A stretch of 64,000 bases of DNA, from the NCBI GenBank assembly GCA_046349855.1, contig JAXMBM010000028.1:24365-88364 (forward strand), written 5' to 3'. Source of the DNA: CAIXSC01 sp046349855. Its GTDB lineage: Bacteria; Planctomycetota; Planctomycetia; Pirellulales; Pirellulaceae. The notes under the pieces are model-generated. The model saw only the letters and a list, made by a program, of their open reading frames with translations, had not been told where the DNA came from and searched no databases. The position numbers and the translations under genes were made by a program. Shown piece by piece: positions 53,774 through 63,000 of the stretch; position 1 is the stretch's first letter, and each line of letters opens with the position of its first letter.

Positions 53774-54024
53774 CGTCATGGTGGCGGCGAATCGGGCGCT
53801 GGCTGGCCTTTGACTTCCCGGTGTGGTTTCTGCTCACGGGAGTCCGCGGTTATCAGATCATTCTCGGTCCGTTTCTCGGCGGCCACTGCCGGTACACGCC
53901 GTCGTGCAGCAACTATTTCATCCAGGCGGTCCACAAGTACGGGCCGTGGCGTGGAGCCTGGAAGGGGACGCTGCGCGTCTTGCGCTGCCATCCCTTTCGC
54001 CCGGGCGGCTACGATCCTCCCTAG
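53770..54024 (+). CDS. yidD: Membrane protein insertion efficiency factor YidD
   Basis: 84 residues. The start ATG overlaps the rnpA stop (ATGA), so translation is likely coupled. Motifs: a hydrophobic/amphipathic N-terminus (FPVWFLLTGVRGYQIILGPFLGG), then CRYTPSCSNYFIQAVHKYG with the conserved cysteines, GAWKGTLRVLRCHPF, and the end GGYDPP. YidD assists YidC-dependent membrane insertion. The rnpA-yidD order is the classical one; a yidC gene is not in the next positions. Confidence 0.95.
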   Translation: MTSWWRRIGRWLAFDFPVWFLLTGVRGYQIILGPFLGGHCRYTPSCSNYFIQAVHKYGPWRGAWKGTLRVLRCHPFRPGGYDPP

Positions 54025-54087
54025 TCGTCCTTTCCCACGTCGGGCGTACCGTGGCCCGAGCGGTTCTTCCCCTGCCGGAGACTCCCG

Positions 54088-55704
54088 ATGCGCTGCTTCC
54101 CATCTGGCCTGCTGGCAGGACTGCTGGCGATCCTCAGTCTGGCGAGCGGCTGGACGGCTCCTCGGGCGACAGCCGACGCCGCCGAACGACCGAATTTCGT
54201 CTTCATTTATACGGACGATCAACGGTGGGATACTCTGGGAGTCGTGCAGCGAGAACAGGGGGAGCGGGGCCGGTTTCCCTGGCTGGAATCTCCCCACCTC
54301 GACCGACTGGCCGCCGAGGGCATTCGGTTTCGCCAGGCGTTCGTCGTCACGGCGCTCTGTTCACCCAGCCGCGCCGCGTTCCTCACCGGTCGGCACGGAC
54401 ATCTCAACGGAGTGGTGAACAACCACACGCCGTTTCCCCAGCATAGCGTGACGCACGCCTCGCTCCTGCGAGCCGCCGGCTATCGCACGGGCTATGTCGG
54501 CAAATGGCATATGGGGAGCCAGTCGGGGCCGCGGGCTGGCTGTGATTTTTCCGCCAGTTTCGTGGGACAAGGGGTCTACTTCGACGGTCCCTGGGAAGTG
54601 AACGGGGTTCGCACTCCGACCACGGGCTGGGTGGACGATGTGGCCACCGACTATGCGTTGCAGTTCATCACCGAGAACCGCGCTCGACCGTTCTCGCTGA
54701 TCCTGGGCTACAAGACGTGCCACGGCCCGTTCACGCCACCGCCGCGAACCAGTTCGCTGTATGCCGACGCCCAGGCGCGGAGCGTTCCCAATCTGGAAAC
54801 TCCCGCGATCTACCGGCGTCCCGCGGCCGCAGTCCCGGGGGAGGGGCCCGCCAGGTCCTCTCCAGCGGTTCGCCCAACGGATACGGCTGCCGCGACCGCG
54901 CCTTCTCCCACGGTGAAGACCAATCTGGGAATGTTCCGCGGCCTGCGTGCGATCGACGAAAACGTCGGGCGCATCCTCGACACCCTCGACCGCTTGCAGC
55001 TGACCGATAACACCGTGGTGGTCTACACCAGTGACAATGGGTTTTATCTGGGAGAGCATGGGCTGGGGGACAAGCGTTCGGCCTACGAAGAGAGCATGCG
55101 CATTCCGCTGTTGCTGCGGTATCCGCGGCGCGTCCGACCGGGCCAGGTCAGCGATCACCTGGTGCTCAACATCGACCTCGCCCCCACCTGGCTCGATCTG
55201 GCTGGCCTGCCGATTCCGGCCGAGATGCAGGGACGGAGCTGGCGTCCGCTGTGGGAGGGCCGAACCGTGGATCCTCCCTGGCGGACGGCGTTTCTCTATT
55301 CGTATTTCCGCGAAGGACGCTTTGCCATTCCGACCGTGGTCGCCCTGCGAACCACGGCAGCCAAACTGATCCACTATCCGGGAAGAGACGATTGGTCGGA
55401 ACTGTTCGATCTGCAGGCCGATCCCTACGAAACCACCAACCGCTATGGCGATCCGCAATTCGCCGATCTGCGGGCGAGTTTGCAAGCGGAGTTCGAGCGA
55501 GAAGTGGCCCGGACTCAGTACCACGTCCCCGAGTTTGCAGACGAGCGGCAGTCCCTGGACGATCGAGGCCACGATCCGGGCCACCGAGGATGGCGTCATC
55601 CTGGCTCGCGGCGGTCAGACGCTCGGCTATCTGCTGGCCATCCAGCAGGGACAACCGCTGTTCGTCTACCGTGCAGGCGAGCAACTGACGACGCTCCGCG
55701 GTAA
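54088..55704 (+). CDS. Exported sulfatase, C-terminus changed by a frameshift
   Basis: A signal peptide (GLLAGLLAILSLASGWTAPRATA) leads into a type I sulfatase: metal-binding Asp43/Asp44 in YTDDQRW, the formylglycine signature CSPSR at residues 91-95 in LCSPSRAAFLTGR, GYVGKWHMG, and the C-terminal core motifs TSDNGFYLGEHG and ESMRIPLLLRYP. It hydrolyses a sulfate ester, probably of a polysaccharide, which is inferred. The ribosome site is GGAG. The sulfatase domain is complete to about residue 485 (QYHVPEFADERQ). The remaining tail (SLDDRGHDPGHRG...) is not sulfatase-like; the expected continuation is in the +1 frame, so a frameshift near 55549 separates a LamG-like domain. Confidence 0.9.
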   Translation: MRCFPSGLLAGLLAILSLASGWTAPRATADAAERPNFVFIYTDDQRWDTLGVVQREQGERGRFPWLESPHLDRLAAEGIRFRQAFVVTALCSPSRAAFLTGRHGHLNGVVNNHTPFPQHSVTHASLLRAAGYRTGYVGKWHMGSQSGPRAGCDFSASFVGQGVYFDGPWEVNGVRTPTTGWVDDVATDYALQFITENRARPFSLILGYKTCHGPFTPPPRTSSLYADAQARSVPNLETPAIYRRPAAAVPGEGPARSSPAVRPTDTAAATAPSPTVKTNLGMFRGLRAIDENVGRILDTLDRLQLTDNTVVVYTSDNGFYLGEHGLGDKRSAYEESMRIPLLLRYPRRVRPGQVSDHLVLNIDLAPTWLDLAGLPIPAEMQGRSWRPLWEGRTVDPPWRTAFLYSYFREGRFAIPTVVALRTTAAKLIHYPGRDDWSELFDLQADPYETTNRYGDPQFADLRASLQAEFEREVARTQYHVPEFADERQSLDDRGHDPGHRGWRHPGSRRSDARLSAGHPAGTTAVRLPCRRATDDAPR

Positions 55705-55951
55705 GGACGACGTGCGCAATCAATGGGTCACCGTGACCGCCACCGTATCCGCGGACCGGCGTGCGTCGCTGGCGGTCGATGGGCAGATCGTGGCGCACGG
55801 GACTGTCCCGCGGCTCATCCCGCGCGATCCCAACGATGGGATGCAGGTGGGTGCGGACCTGGCTTCGCCCGTGGTGGAACCGCGGGTGCCGGCGTTCCAT
55901 GGACAGATGGAACGCCTGCGACTGTGGCGAGGGGTGCAGGGCTCAGATTGA
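55550..55951 (+). pseudogene. LamG-like C-terminal domain of the sulfatase, out of frame
   Basis: Starting at 55550 the +1 frame reads SPWTIEATIRATEDGVILARG and continues to GQMERLRLWRGVQGSD with a stop at 55951. The pattern (SIEA-type strand, GVILARGG, GQPLFVYRAG, WVTVTATVSAD, LAVDGQIVA, FHGQMERLRLWRG) is that of concanavalin-A/LamG-type domains at the C-termini of planctomycete sulfatases. It joins the upstream sulfatase if one base is skipped between about 55540 and 55550. It has no start or ribosome site of its own. Confidence 0.75.
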
Positions 55952-56027
55952 CAGCGCCGGAAGCGTGGCGTACGACAGTGGGCTGCAACGCGACGGACGA
56001 AACGGCACCCCGGATGAGGCACGTCTC

Positions 56028-57173
56028 ATGGCTGGCGACTGGTGGAGAATCTCGGCGACCTGTCTGTGGGCCCTGGTCGCCTGTCTGGCTTGGCGAGGTG
56101 CGCCGGCCGCGGAACTGCGACTGTTCGTATCCGCCTTTGCGGATGGGGACGACGCGGCGATCCAGGCCGGACGATTCGATCCGGAGTCCGGGCAACTCAC
56201 CTGGCAGACTCGGACCACCGGCGTGGCTCATCCGTTCTATTTGGCAATTTCTCCCAACCAGAAGTTTCTCTATTCCATCCATGCGCCGCAGTTCGGCGGT
56301 CAGGAAGACGAACTGGTGGCAGCGTACGCGTTGACGGGTGAGACGGGCCAGCTGCGGCTGTTGAATCGGCAGTCGGCGCGTGGCACCGCGGCCTGCTATC
56401 TGCAGGTGGATGCCACCGGCCGCAGTCTGCTGCTGGCCAACTACCTGACTGGAAGCGTGGTTTCGTTTCCGCTGCGCGAAGACGGGGCACTCGGCGAAGC
56501 GGCCTCGTTCATGCAGCATGCGGGGTCGAGCATCCTGCCGGCGCGACAGAAGGGGCCCCATGCCCACTGCTTCGTAGTGAGTCCCGATAATCGTCTGGCT
56601 CTGGCTGCCGACCTGGGACTGGACCAGATTCTCCTGTACCAACTCGACGCGGCGACCGCTCAACTGCGTCCGCACACGCCTCCTTTCGTTCGCACGTTGC
56701 CCGGAGCCGGTCCGCGGCACCTGACGTTCCATCCGCTCAAGCCTCGTGTCTACGTGATCAATGAGCTGGCCAATTCGGTGACGCATTTCGATTATGTCGC
56801 GGCCACGGGCCTGCTGGTCGAGCGGCAGACGATCAGCACCTTGCCGGCCGACTATACCGGGACCAGTCACTGTGCGGACGTCCGCATCACACCGGATGGC
56901 CGTTTCCTCTACGGAACGAACCGCGGGCACGACAGCCTCGCCTGCTACCGCATCACCGACGAGGGACGACTGGAGCTGATCGAGATCGTACCCAGCCGAG
57001 GGAAGGGCCCGCAGAACCTGGCCATTACGCCCGATGGTCGCTGGCTGCTTTGTGCCAACATGCCTGGGAACAATGTGGCCACATTCCGTATCGATTCGGG
57101 GTCGGGCAAGCTGCAGCCGCAGGGGGAACCGCTGAGCATCCCCAGCCCCTCCTGCATTGTCCTCTTGAAGTAG
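56028..57173 (+). CDS. Exported lactonase family (beta-propeller) protein
   Basis: From ATG 56028 the product has 381 residues with a signal peptide (CLWALVACLAWRGAPAA). The rest is a seven-bladed lactonase/6-phosphogluconolactonase-type propeller: ELRLFVSAFADGDDAAIQAGRFDP, GVAHPFYLAISPNQKFLYSIHA, ATGRSLLLANYLTGSV, KGPHAHCFVVSPDNRLALAADLGLDQIL, PGAGPRHLTFHPLKPRVYVINELANSVT, GKGPQNLAITPDGRWLLCANMPGNNV. Cytosolic 6-phosphogluconolactonase (YbhE type) lacks a signal; an exported form suggests action on sugar lactones outside the cytoplasm. An upstream overlap with another frame is discarded. Confidence 0.9.
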   Translation: MAGDWWRISATCLWALVACLAWRGAPAAELRLFVSAFADGDDAAIQAGRFDPESGQLTWQTRTTGVAHPFYLAISPNQKFLYSIHAPQFGGQEDELVAAYALTGETGQLRLLNRQSARGTAACYLQVDATGRSLLLANYLTGSVVSFPLREDGALGEAASFMQHAGSSILPARQKGPHAHCFVVSPDNRLALAADLGLDQILLYQLDAATAQLRPHTPPFVRTLPGAGPRHLTFHPLKPRVYVINELANSVTHFDYVAATGLLVERQTISTLPADYTGTSHCADVRITPDGRFLYGTNRGHDSLACYRITDEGRLELIEIVPSRGKGPQNLAITPDGRWLLCANMPGNNVATFRIDSGSGKLQPQGEPLSIPSPSCIVLLK

Positions 57174-57202
57174 CCTGTTCGGTTTTCGACAAGGAACCTG
57201 TC

Positions 57203-58420
57203 ATGGCGGATCTGGCTGACGATTTCCTGTCTCGTCGTCGCTGGCTGGGGGGATGGGGTGCGGTGAGCGGCCTGGCGCTCCTGGGGACCGCGGTCGCTCA
57301 GGAGCAGAACCCGGCCGCCCAAGTCGCGGATTCGGCGGCCTCGTTGCGCCTCACAGGCTTGCGGACGCACCGCGTACAGCACAAGGTTTACGTCGAGTTG
57401 CAGACCAATCGTGGTCTCACGGGCTGGGGCGAAGTGAGTGCGCTCGTGCCCACGGCCGCGGAAGAACTCTGCAAGTCCCTGTTCGAATTGTTGAACGACG
57501 AAAACCCGACACGGATCGAGCATCTCTGGCAGAAGATTTACCGCGCTCATCGCGACATTCGCGGTGGTCCCTTCATGTGTCACACGCTGGCGGGAATCGA
57601 CATGGCGCTGTGGGACATCACGGGCAAGGCCTGGGGTGTACCCGTCTATCGACTGCTGGGCGGCCCGTGCCGCGACAAGGTCCGCGTCTATCCCACGGCC
57701 AAGGCGCACAAGGTCCCGCCGCACGGAGTGTATGAGCACTCGGGCAAGCCGACGGATATCCAGCGGATGGTGACGGCGATCCAGCAGACGCGTGAGCGAG
57801 TGGGACCCGACGGGACGGTCATGTTCGATGCTCATTGCGCGGTCCCGCCCGCCACGCTCATTCAACTGGCGGCGGCCGTCAAACCGTATGACGTGCTGTT
57901 TTTTGAAGAGGTCGCGGTGCCGGGCAATATCGAGGTCTTCAAGCGGCTCAAAGAGCAGATCAACGTGCCGCTGGCCACGGGCGAACGGGACCGGACGATC
58001 TGGGAGTTCATTCCGTATCTGCAGGAAGGCTGCATCGATATTCTTCAGCCCGACGTCGCGCACTGCGGCGGCATCACGCAGATGCGTAAGATCGCCGTGC
58101 TGGCCGAAGCCTATCAGGTGCCGCTGGCACCGCACTGCACCACATCGCCGCTCGGCGCGACGGCCAGCCTGAGCGTGGGTGCTTCGATCCCGCTGCTGCT
58201 GATCCACGAAACGGCGCCGGGCGCACTCAAGTGGGGAGAGCAGTTCATGAATCGGCCGTGGACCGTCGACGACGCCAGCGGTTACGCATCTCTCCCCGAA
58301 GGACCCGGGCTGGGAGTCGAGTTGCAGCTGGACAAGCTCGCTCAGGTGGCGGCGGATCCCAAGTATCAATGGAAATGGCCGAAGTTCACTTTGCCCGACG
58401 GCTCCGTATCGGACTATTGA
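57203..58420 (+). CDS. Enolase-superfamily (mandelate racemase/galactonate dehydratase-like) protein
   Basis: 405 residues; the start ATG 57203 has AAGGA upstream. The N-terminus SRRRWLGGWGAVSGLALLGTAVAQ is a Tat-type leader, unusual for this mostly cytosolic superfamily. Metal-ligand and active-site positions are visible: Asp209 (VMFDAH), Glu235 (FFEEV), Glu261 (TGERD), and an Asp284/His311-type base region (QPDVAHCGG, LAPHCTTSPLG), consistent with a galactonate-dehydratase-like acid-sugar dehydratase. It lies 29 bp after the lactonase and 16 bp before the ceramidase-like gene, so the three are probably one transcript. Substrate is not determinable; the lactonase neighbour suggests sugar-acid metabolism. 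Confidence 0.9.
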   Translation: MADLADDFLSRRRWLGGWGAVSGLALLGTAVAQEQNPAAQVADSAASLRLTGLRTHRVQHKVYVELQTNRGLTGWGEVSALVPTAAEELCKSLFELLNDENPTRIEHLWQKIYRAHRDIRGGPFMCHTLAGIDMALWDITGKAWGVPVYRLLGGPCRDKVRVYPTAKAHKVPPHGVYEHSGKPTDIQRMVTAIQQTRERVGPDGTVMFDAHCAVPPATLIQLAAAVKPYDVLFFEEVAVPGNIEVFKRLKEQINVPLATGERDRTIWEFIPYLQEGCIDILQPDVAHCGGITQMRKIAVLAEAYQVPLAPHCTTSPLGATASLSVGASIPLLLIHETAPGALKWGEQFMNRPWTVDDASGYASLPEGPGLGVELQLDKLAQVAADPKYQWKWPKFTLPDGSVSDY

Positions 58421-58436
58421 CCTCAGGAGAAACGGG

Positions 58437-59951
58437 ATGACCCACCCGCACCAGCCACCGTATCGGGAGACCATTCCGACGGTGTGTGCTCGGCAAGTTC
58501 GCCCGAGGCTTCTCGGAGTGACGTTGCGGAGCGCGTTATTCCTCGGCGTGCTCGCCGCGGCGCCGAGCCTCGGTTTCCACACCGCCGCGCAGGCCAGGGC
58601 AGACGACGCGGTCGATGGCCGATTTCCGGTCGTCTCTAATCTGAAGGCCGGCGCCGCCAAGGTCGACATTACGCCCAGCCAGGTCGCCGGGCTCACGGTC
58701 GTCGGACATCGGCGGCAGGTTACGGGCGTGCGGGATCCGCTGCGAGCTGGCATCCTGCTGCTGGACGATGGCGAGACGCGGGCCGCCCTGGTGACGCTCG
58801 ATACGATCGGAGCCTGGGACGAAATGGTGAGCGCTGCGCGACAGCGGATCGCTCAGGCCGCTCAGGTCCCCCCAGCCCACATCCTGGTGGCCGCTTCCCA
58901 CAATCACTCGGGTCCCGGCTTTGTCGAACATCCGCAATGGGCCAGCGAATTGCTCGATAAACTGGCGGCGGCGGCTCAAACCGCGGCCGGACGGATGCGA
59001 ACGGTTTCGGTCGGCTATGCCGAGGACTCGATCAGTTTCGGCATCAATCGCCGCCAGGAGATCGATGGCCGTACCGTGGTACGGCTCAATCCGGCGGGCC
59101 CGAACGATCCGCGCGTCAAGGTACTTCGCTTTGACGATGGCCAGTCGCTGACGCCGCTGGCGGTCGTGATGCACGCGGTCTGCCATCCCTGTTTTTTCAC
59201 CTGGGGTGACAAGGGGTCGCCGCCCTATCCTCAGGGATATCCCAAGCTGAGCGCCGATTTTCCGGGCGAGGCCCAAACCTTTGTCGAACAGGTGTACTCG
59301 CGGGAAACGAGCGCCCTGTTTCTGCAAGGGTGTGCAGGGGACATTCGGCCGAACCTGCCGGGATTTCCTTACCGCTGTGCCGATGAAGCGGACATTCAAT
59401 GGGCGGGCCGCGATCTGGGAGGCGCCGTCGTTCGCGCCCTGGCCCGCAACGTGACGCGTGAATCGCTGCGACAACGTCCTCAGTACTATCCGCTGAAGGT
59501 CGCCAGCACGCAGGTCCTGTTGCCGGGGAAAGAGGGGGAAATACGGGCCGAACTGGCGGCACTCAAAGTCGGCCCCTACCTGTTTCTCACGATGCCCGGC
59601 GAACCGATGGTCGAATACGGTTTCAAACTGGAAGCGGCCATCGCCGACCGCGCGGTGCCGATCATTGTCGGCTACGCCAACGGCAACATTGGCTATATCG
59701 CCACGGCCGCGGCCTACCAGACGGGCGGCTACGAACCCAACACGTCGCGTCTTGCGCCCGAGGCCGAACCGATCATCCTGCGGGAACTCGGCCGACTCGC
59801 CGATCGCGTCGTCGGGGACGTGTTCGATTCCTTCTCCAAACACCCGCAGGACGTGCGGAAGCGTGAGACCCTGGAAGGACGAGCCGACCCGAGCGGCCGA
59901 GCCGTGCCACCGCCGGCCAAGCCCAGTCGCCCGCCCCAGAGCAGTCGGTAG
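58437..59951 (+). CDS. Exported neutral/alkaline ceramidase-like hydrolase
   Basis: 504 residues with a signal segment (LRSALFLGVLAAAPSLGFHTAAQARA). The body is of the neutral ceramidase-like family common in planctomycetes: LKAGAAKVDITP, DPLRAGILLLDDGETRAALVTLD, the metal-binding AASHNHSGPG (His155, His157), MHAVCHPCFFTW, and FLTMPGEPMVEYGFKLE. True ceramidases are longer and use an active-site serine. This shorter relative is of unknown substrate. The ribosome site (CAGGAGAAACGGG) is 16 bp from the enolase-superfamily gene's stop, supporting a shared transcript. The C-terminus is Pro/Arg-rich. Confidence 0.85.
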   Translation: MTHPHQPPYRETIPTVCARQVRPRLLGVTLRSALFLGVLAAAPSLGFHTAAQARADDAVDGRFPVVSNLKAGAAKVDITPSQVAGLTVVGHRRQVTGVRDPLRAGILLLDDGETRAALVTLDTIGAWDEMVSAARQRIAQAAQVPPAHILVAASHNHSGPGFVEHPQWASELLDKLAAAAQTAAGRMRTVSVGYAEDSISFGINRRQEIDGRTVVRLNPAGPNDPRVKVLRFDDGQSLTPLAVVMHAVCHPCFFTWGDKGSPPYPQGYPKLSADFPGEAQTFVEQVYSRETSALFLQGCAGDIRPNLPGFPYRCADEADIQWAGRDLGGAVVRALARNVTRESLRQRPQYYPLKVASTQVLLPGKEGEIRAELAALKVGPYLFLTMPGEPMVEYGFKLEAAIADRAVPIIVGYANGNIGYIATAAAYQTGGYEPNTSRLAPEAEPIILRELGRLADRVVGDVFDSFSKHPQDVRKRETLEGRADPSGRAVPPPAKPSRPPQSSR

Positions 59952-59984
59952 TACTCGTTCACTGCCTGGGCTGCGGGTTGCCGA

Positions 59985-60010
59985 AACGAACAGCGAACTT
60001 CCCGTTCGTT
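59985..60010. terminator. Possible bidirectional hairpin between convergent genes
   Basis: Seven-base perfect arms AACGAAC (59985-59991) and GTTCGTT (60004-60010) around a 12-base loop, located between the stop codons of the ceramidase-like gene and the minus-strand cytochrome gene. The position is right for a shared terminator; no T tract is present. Confidence 0.35.
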
Positions 60011-60012
60011 GC

Positions 60013-63000
60013 TTACGGCTGCACGCCGTACTGCAGGAACTGCCAGATGGCGTCGAATTGTCGTCGGGCATCACCTTCGAGAATTCCCTCGACCTTGGTC
60101 TTCTTCCCATCGGGCGCCAGTTTGGGCATCTTGGTGCTGATGTCGAAACGTGGCGGATCGAGCGTGAACCGCTGGTAATAGTCGTACCGCACCCGCTGTC
60201 GGACCAGCGCGAAGTTGATACCCGGCGCGATCTTGGTCTGATCATCTCCCTGGGCTGGTTGATCGCCCACGGCATGGCACTGGCGGCAATCGAGGGCCGT
60301 GCGCTGCGTGAGCTGATGACCGAGCTGGACGAGGTGCTCGTCGACCGGCACCGGCGAGCGGGGCGTGGGGTCCACGCCATGCTCGGCCGCGAATCCTTCG
60401 GCCAACACCGCGGCAAAGGCGGGGAACACGGGCATCCGGGCCTGGAGCCAGGGACGCAGCGGCTGATCGCGGTACTGACCAGCCAGAAACGCCTGCGTCC
60501 ACTGCGCGTGGAGCTTGTCGCCGGTCCACGTCAGATTGGGGAGTGGTTCGGGGACGAGCCCGCGTTCGCCTTCCTCGACAACGATGCGACCGCGGGGACT
60601 GCGCTGACCGTCGCGATCGTGACAGGCGGCGCAGCGCAGCGTCTGCAGCAGACTGCGCGCCATCTCACTGGGCGCTGCCCGTCCCAGCGAGTCATAACCC
60701 GAGGCGACGAATCGCGCCACAGCCACGCGATCCGCCGGCGCGAGGTCGTACCACGGAACCGCTCGACGCTGGTGATCGGCCGGCGCCAGGCAACCGCGAG
60801 GCGATGCCAGGTCGACCAGCGGCACCGGCGCGGCAAGCGGCTGCGGAGTCTGTGGCCCCGCCGCATGGCAGACGGTGCAGCGGAATTCGGCGGCCAGTTT
60901 CTCTCCCCGGTCGCTCGCCGGAGTTTCCTTTTCCAACGCCTCCCGGGGAGCCGACTGCGAGCGCAGATAGGCTTCAAGCGCCGACGACGTGGCCGCATCG
61001 AGGCGAAAGTCTGGCATGCGAGTGGTAGGGTGGTAACGCCCTGGCTCGCGCAGCCAGCGTGCCAGTTCCCCGTCGGGAAACTTGGCATTCACTTGCGTCA
61101 AGGAACGACGACGCCAGGGATCCTGGCCCTCCGTCGTCAGCCGATGGCAGGCCAGACAGCCCAACTGCTCGAACGCCAGGCTCCCCGCCCGCACATCGCC
61201 GGTCGGAGCGGCAGCGGGCGTCTCGTTCATCCACTTCTTTACCCAACTCGCCAGTTCCCGAGCCTCGTCCGACGTCGCCCCCAGGCGTGGCATGCGGCAC
61301 TCGGGCTGAGATTTCCCGGGGGACGCGATCCAGTCGGTCAGCCAGTCCGGATGCAGCCGCGCTGCGCCTGTCAATTGCGGAGCATCGCTCAACAGTTCGG
61401 CCGACCAGGGCGGACTGGAAGGAACCGGATGGCAGGCGGCACACTTGAGTGTCGCGAACAGTTCCCGTCCCCGGCGCAGCGTTTCGCTCGACAGGAGTTG
61501 CGGGTCGTCCCCCGCACAGAACCACTGTGTGGGCGGAACCGGCTCCCTGGCAAACTCCGGCGACTCCCACGCCAGCTGGACCGTGGCGTCCCCTTCCGCT
61601 GGACTCACATAATCCACGACGATCTTGTTGAAGCCACCGCGGAGCATCACCGGCGCCGCAGCCGTGGGCGTAGCGGCAGTCAACGGCTGGAGCGACCGCA
61701 CGACGACGTCGTTGATCGACAAGGCCGCCGCTCCGGTTCCCTGCAGAGAGAAGGAGGCCGAGAGCGGCAACGGCACCCGCAGATAACCTTCCCAGCGCAG
61801 ACGAAACCGTCCCGGCGGCAGGAACGGCGTGGGGGACGTTTCGGGACGCACACGCAAAGCCGCCATCCGGTCGACACGGCAATCGACAAATGACGGCGCT
61901 CGTTGGTCACCGCCCGCCGCGCCGGTGGCCGCCGCATTCGAGCCCGTCTGGCTCGTCTGTTCCGTCTCGCCGCTGTGGGGAGCAAAACGGGCCAGCAGTC
62001 CCGGACGCAGGCCCGCGGCAACCGATTCGTCGAGTGCTCCGGCATCTGCGCGGCGCGTCAGGCGAGCCTCATCCACCTGCTGGTCCCCCAGCGCATGAAT
62101 ACTCTGATACAACGTGCGGCGAATCGGGCGTGGGGCGGAACGAGGGTCCGTCCCGGCGGCGCTCTGCAGCGAGCAGGAAATGGCCATCTCATGAACCGGT
62201 CGCATATCGGCCATTTCGAGGAATACCGTGCGTTCGTCCAGCAGCGTCGCGGAACGCACGCGAACTTCATCCCGTCCTTCCTGCTGCGGATCTGAAACGC
62301 GGAACTCGGGCGAACCATAGGCCGCCGAATAGCGGTAGTTCCAGCGCTCGACGTGATAGTTTCCTGGTTGTTCGGCCGCTTCCCGATCCAGCGGATCGCT
62401 GAAGGTGATCGCCAGGCCATTGCGGTAAGGTTGAGTGGCCAGAGGCAGATCGACCGGTTGTCCGGTGTAGCGCACGCGCTGCAAGCAGCCATCGCGCGTG
62501 GCCGCCGACGTCCAGCCGCGAAGCCCCGTGACGTACAGTTGGCCGTCGAACGGGCTGAAGCGTCCGCGCATGGCTCCCGACTCGAATCGCCCCGGGAATT
62601 CGACCAGGAATGCGGAACGGCGCTGCGCCCACGGACCACCCTGCGGTTCCCCGCCGACCAGCATCAGCGAGCACTGGCCGAACGACAGGTGGAGCAGCTG
62701 CCCGGTCAGCGGGCCCCACTGGCGGCTGGTTACCCACGTCTGGCCGCCCGACGAATTGTCAACGCGCCGGGGAATCCAGACGAGCGGCGGATCGAAGCCG
62801 AGCGGACGTTCGGGGGTGACGCGCGGCCCGCCGCCGCCAAAATGCGCTCCGGGACGGGCGACGTAGATGGCCGAGGCCGGTGTCCATTCGCCTTCTTGAG
62901 GTGCGGCGGTGATCACATCGTCTGGCCCCAGCCCCAGACCGTTGGGGTTCCGCAGGCCGGTCGACAGCACGTCGAACGAACGACCATCCGTCGCCACGCG

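Noticed and set aside
59665..61893. 742-residue plus-strand frame overlapping the ceramidase-like and cytochrome genes
   Set aside because: Arg/Gln-rich shadow of the minus-strand cytochrome gene, including the mirrored CxxCH regions.
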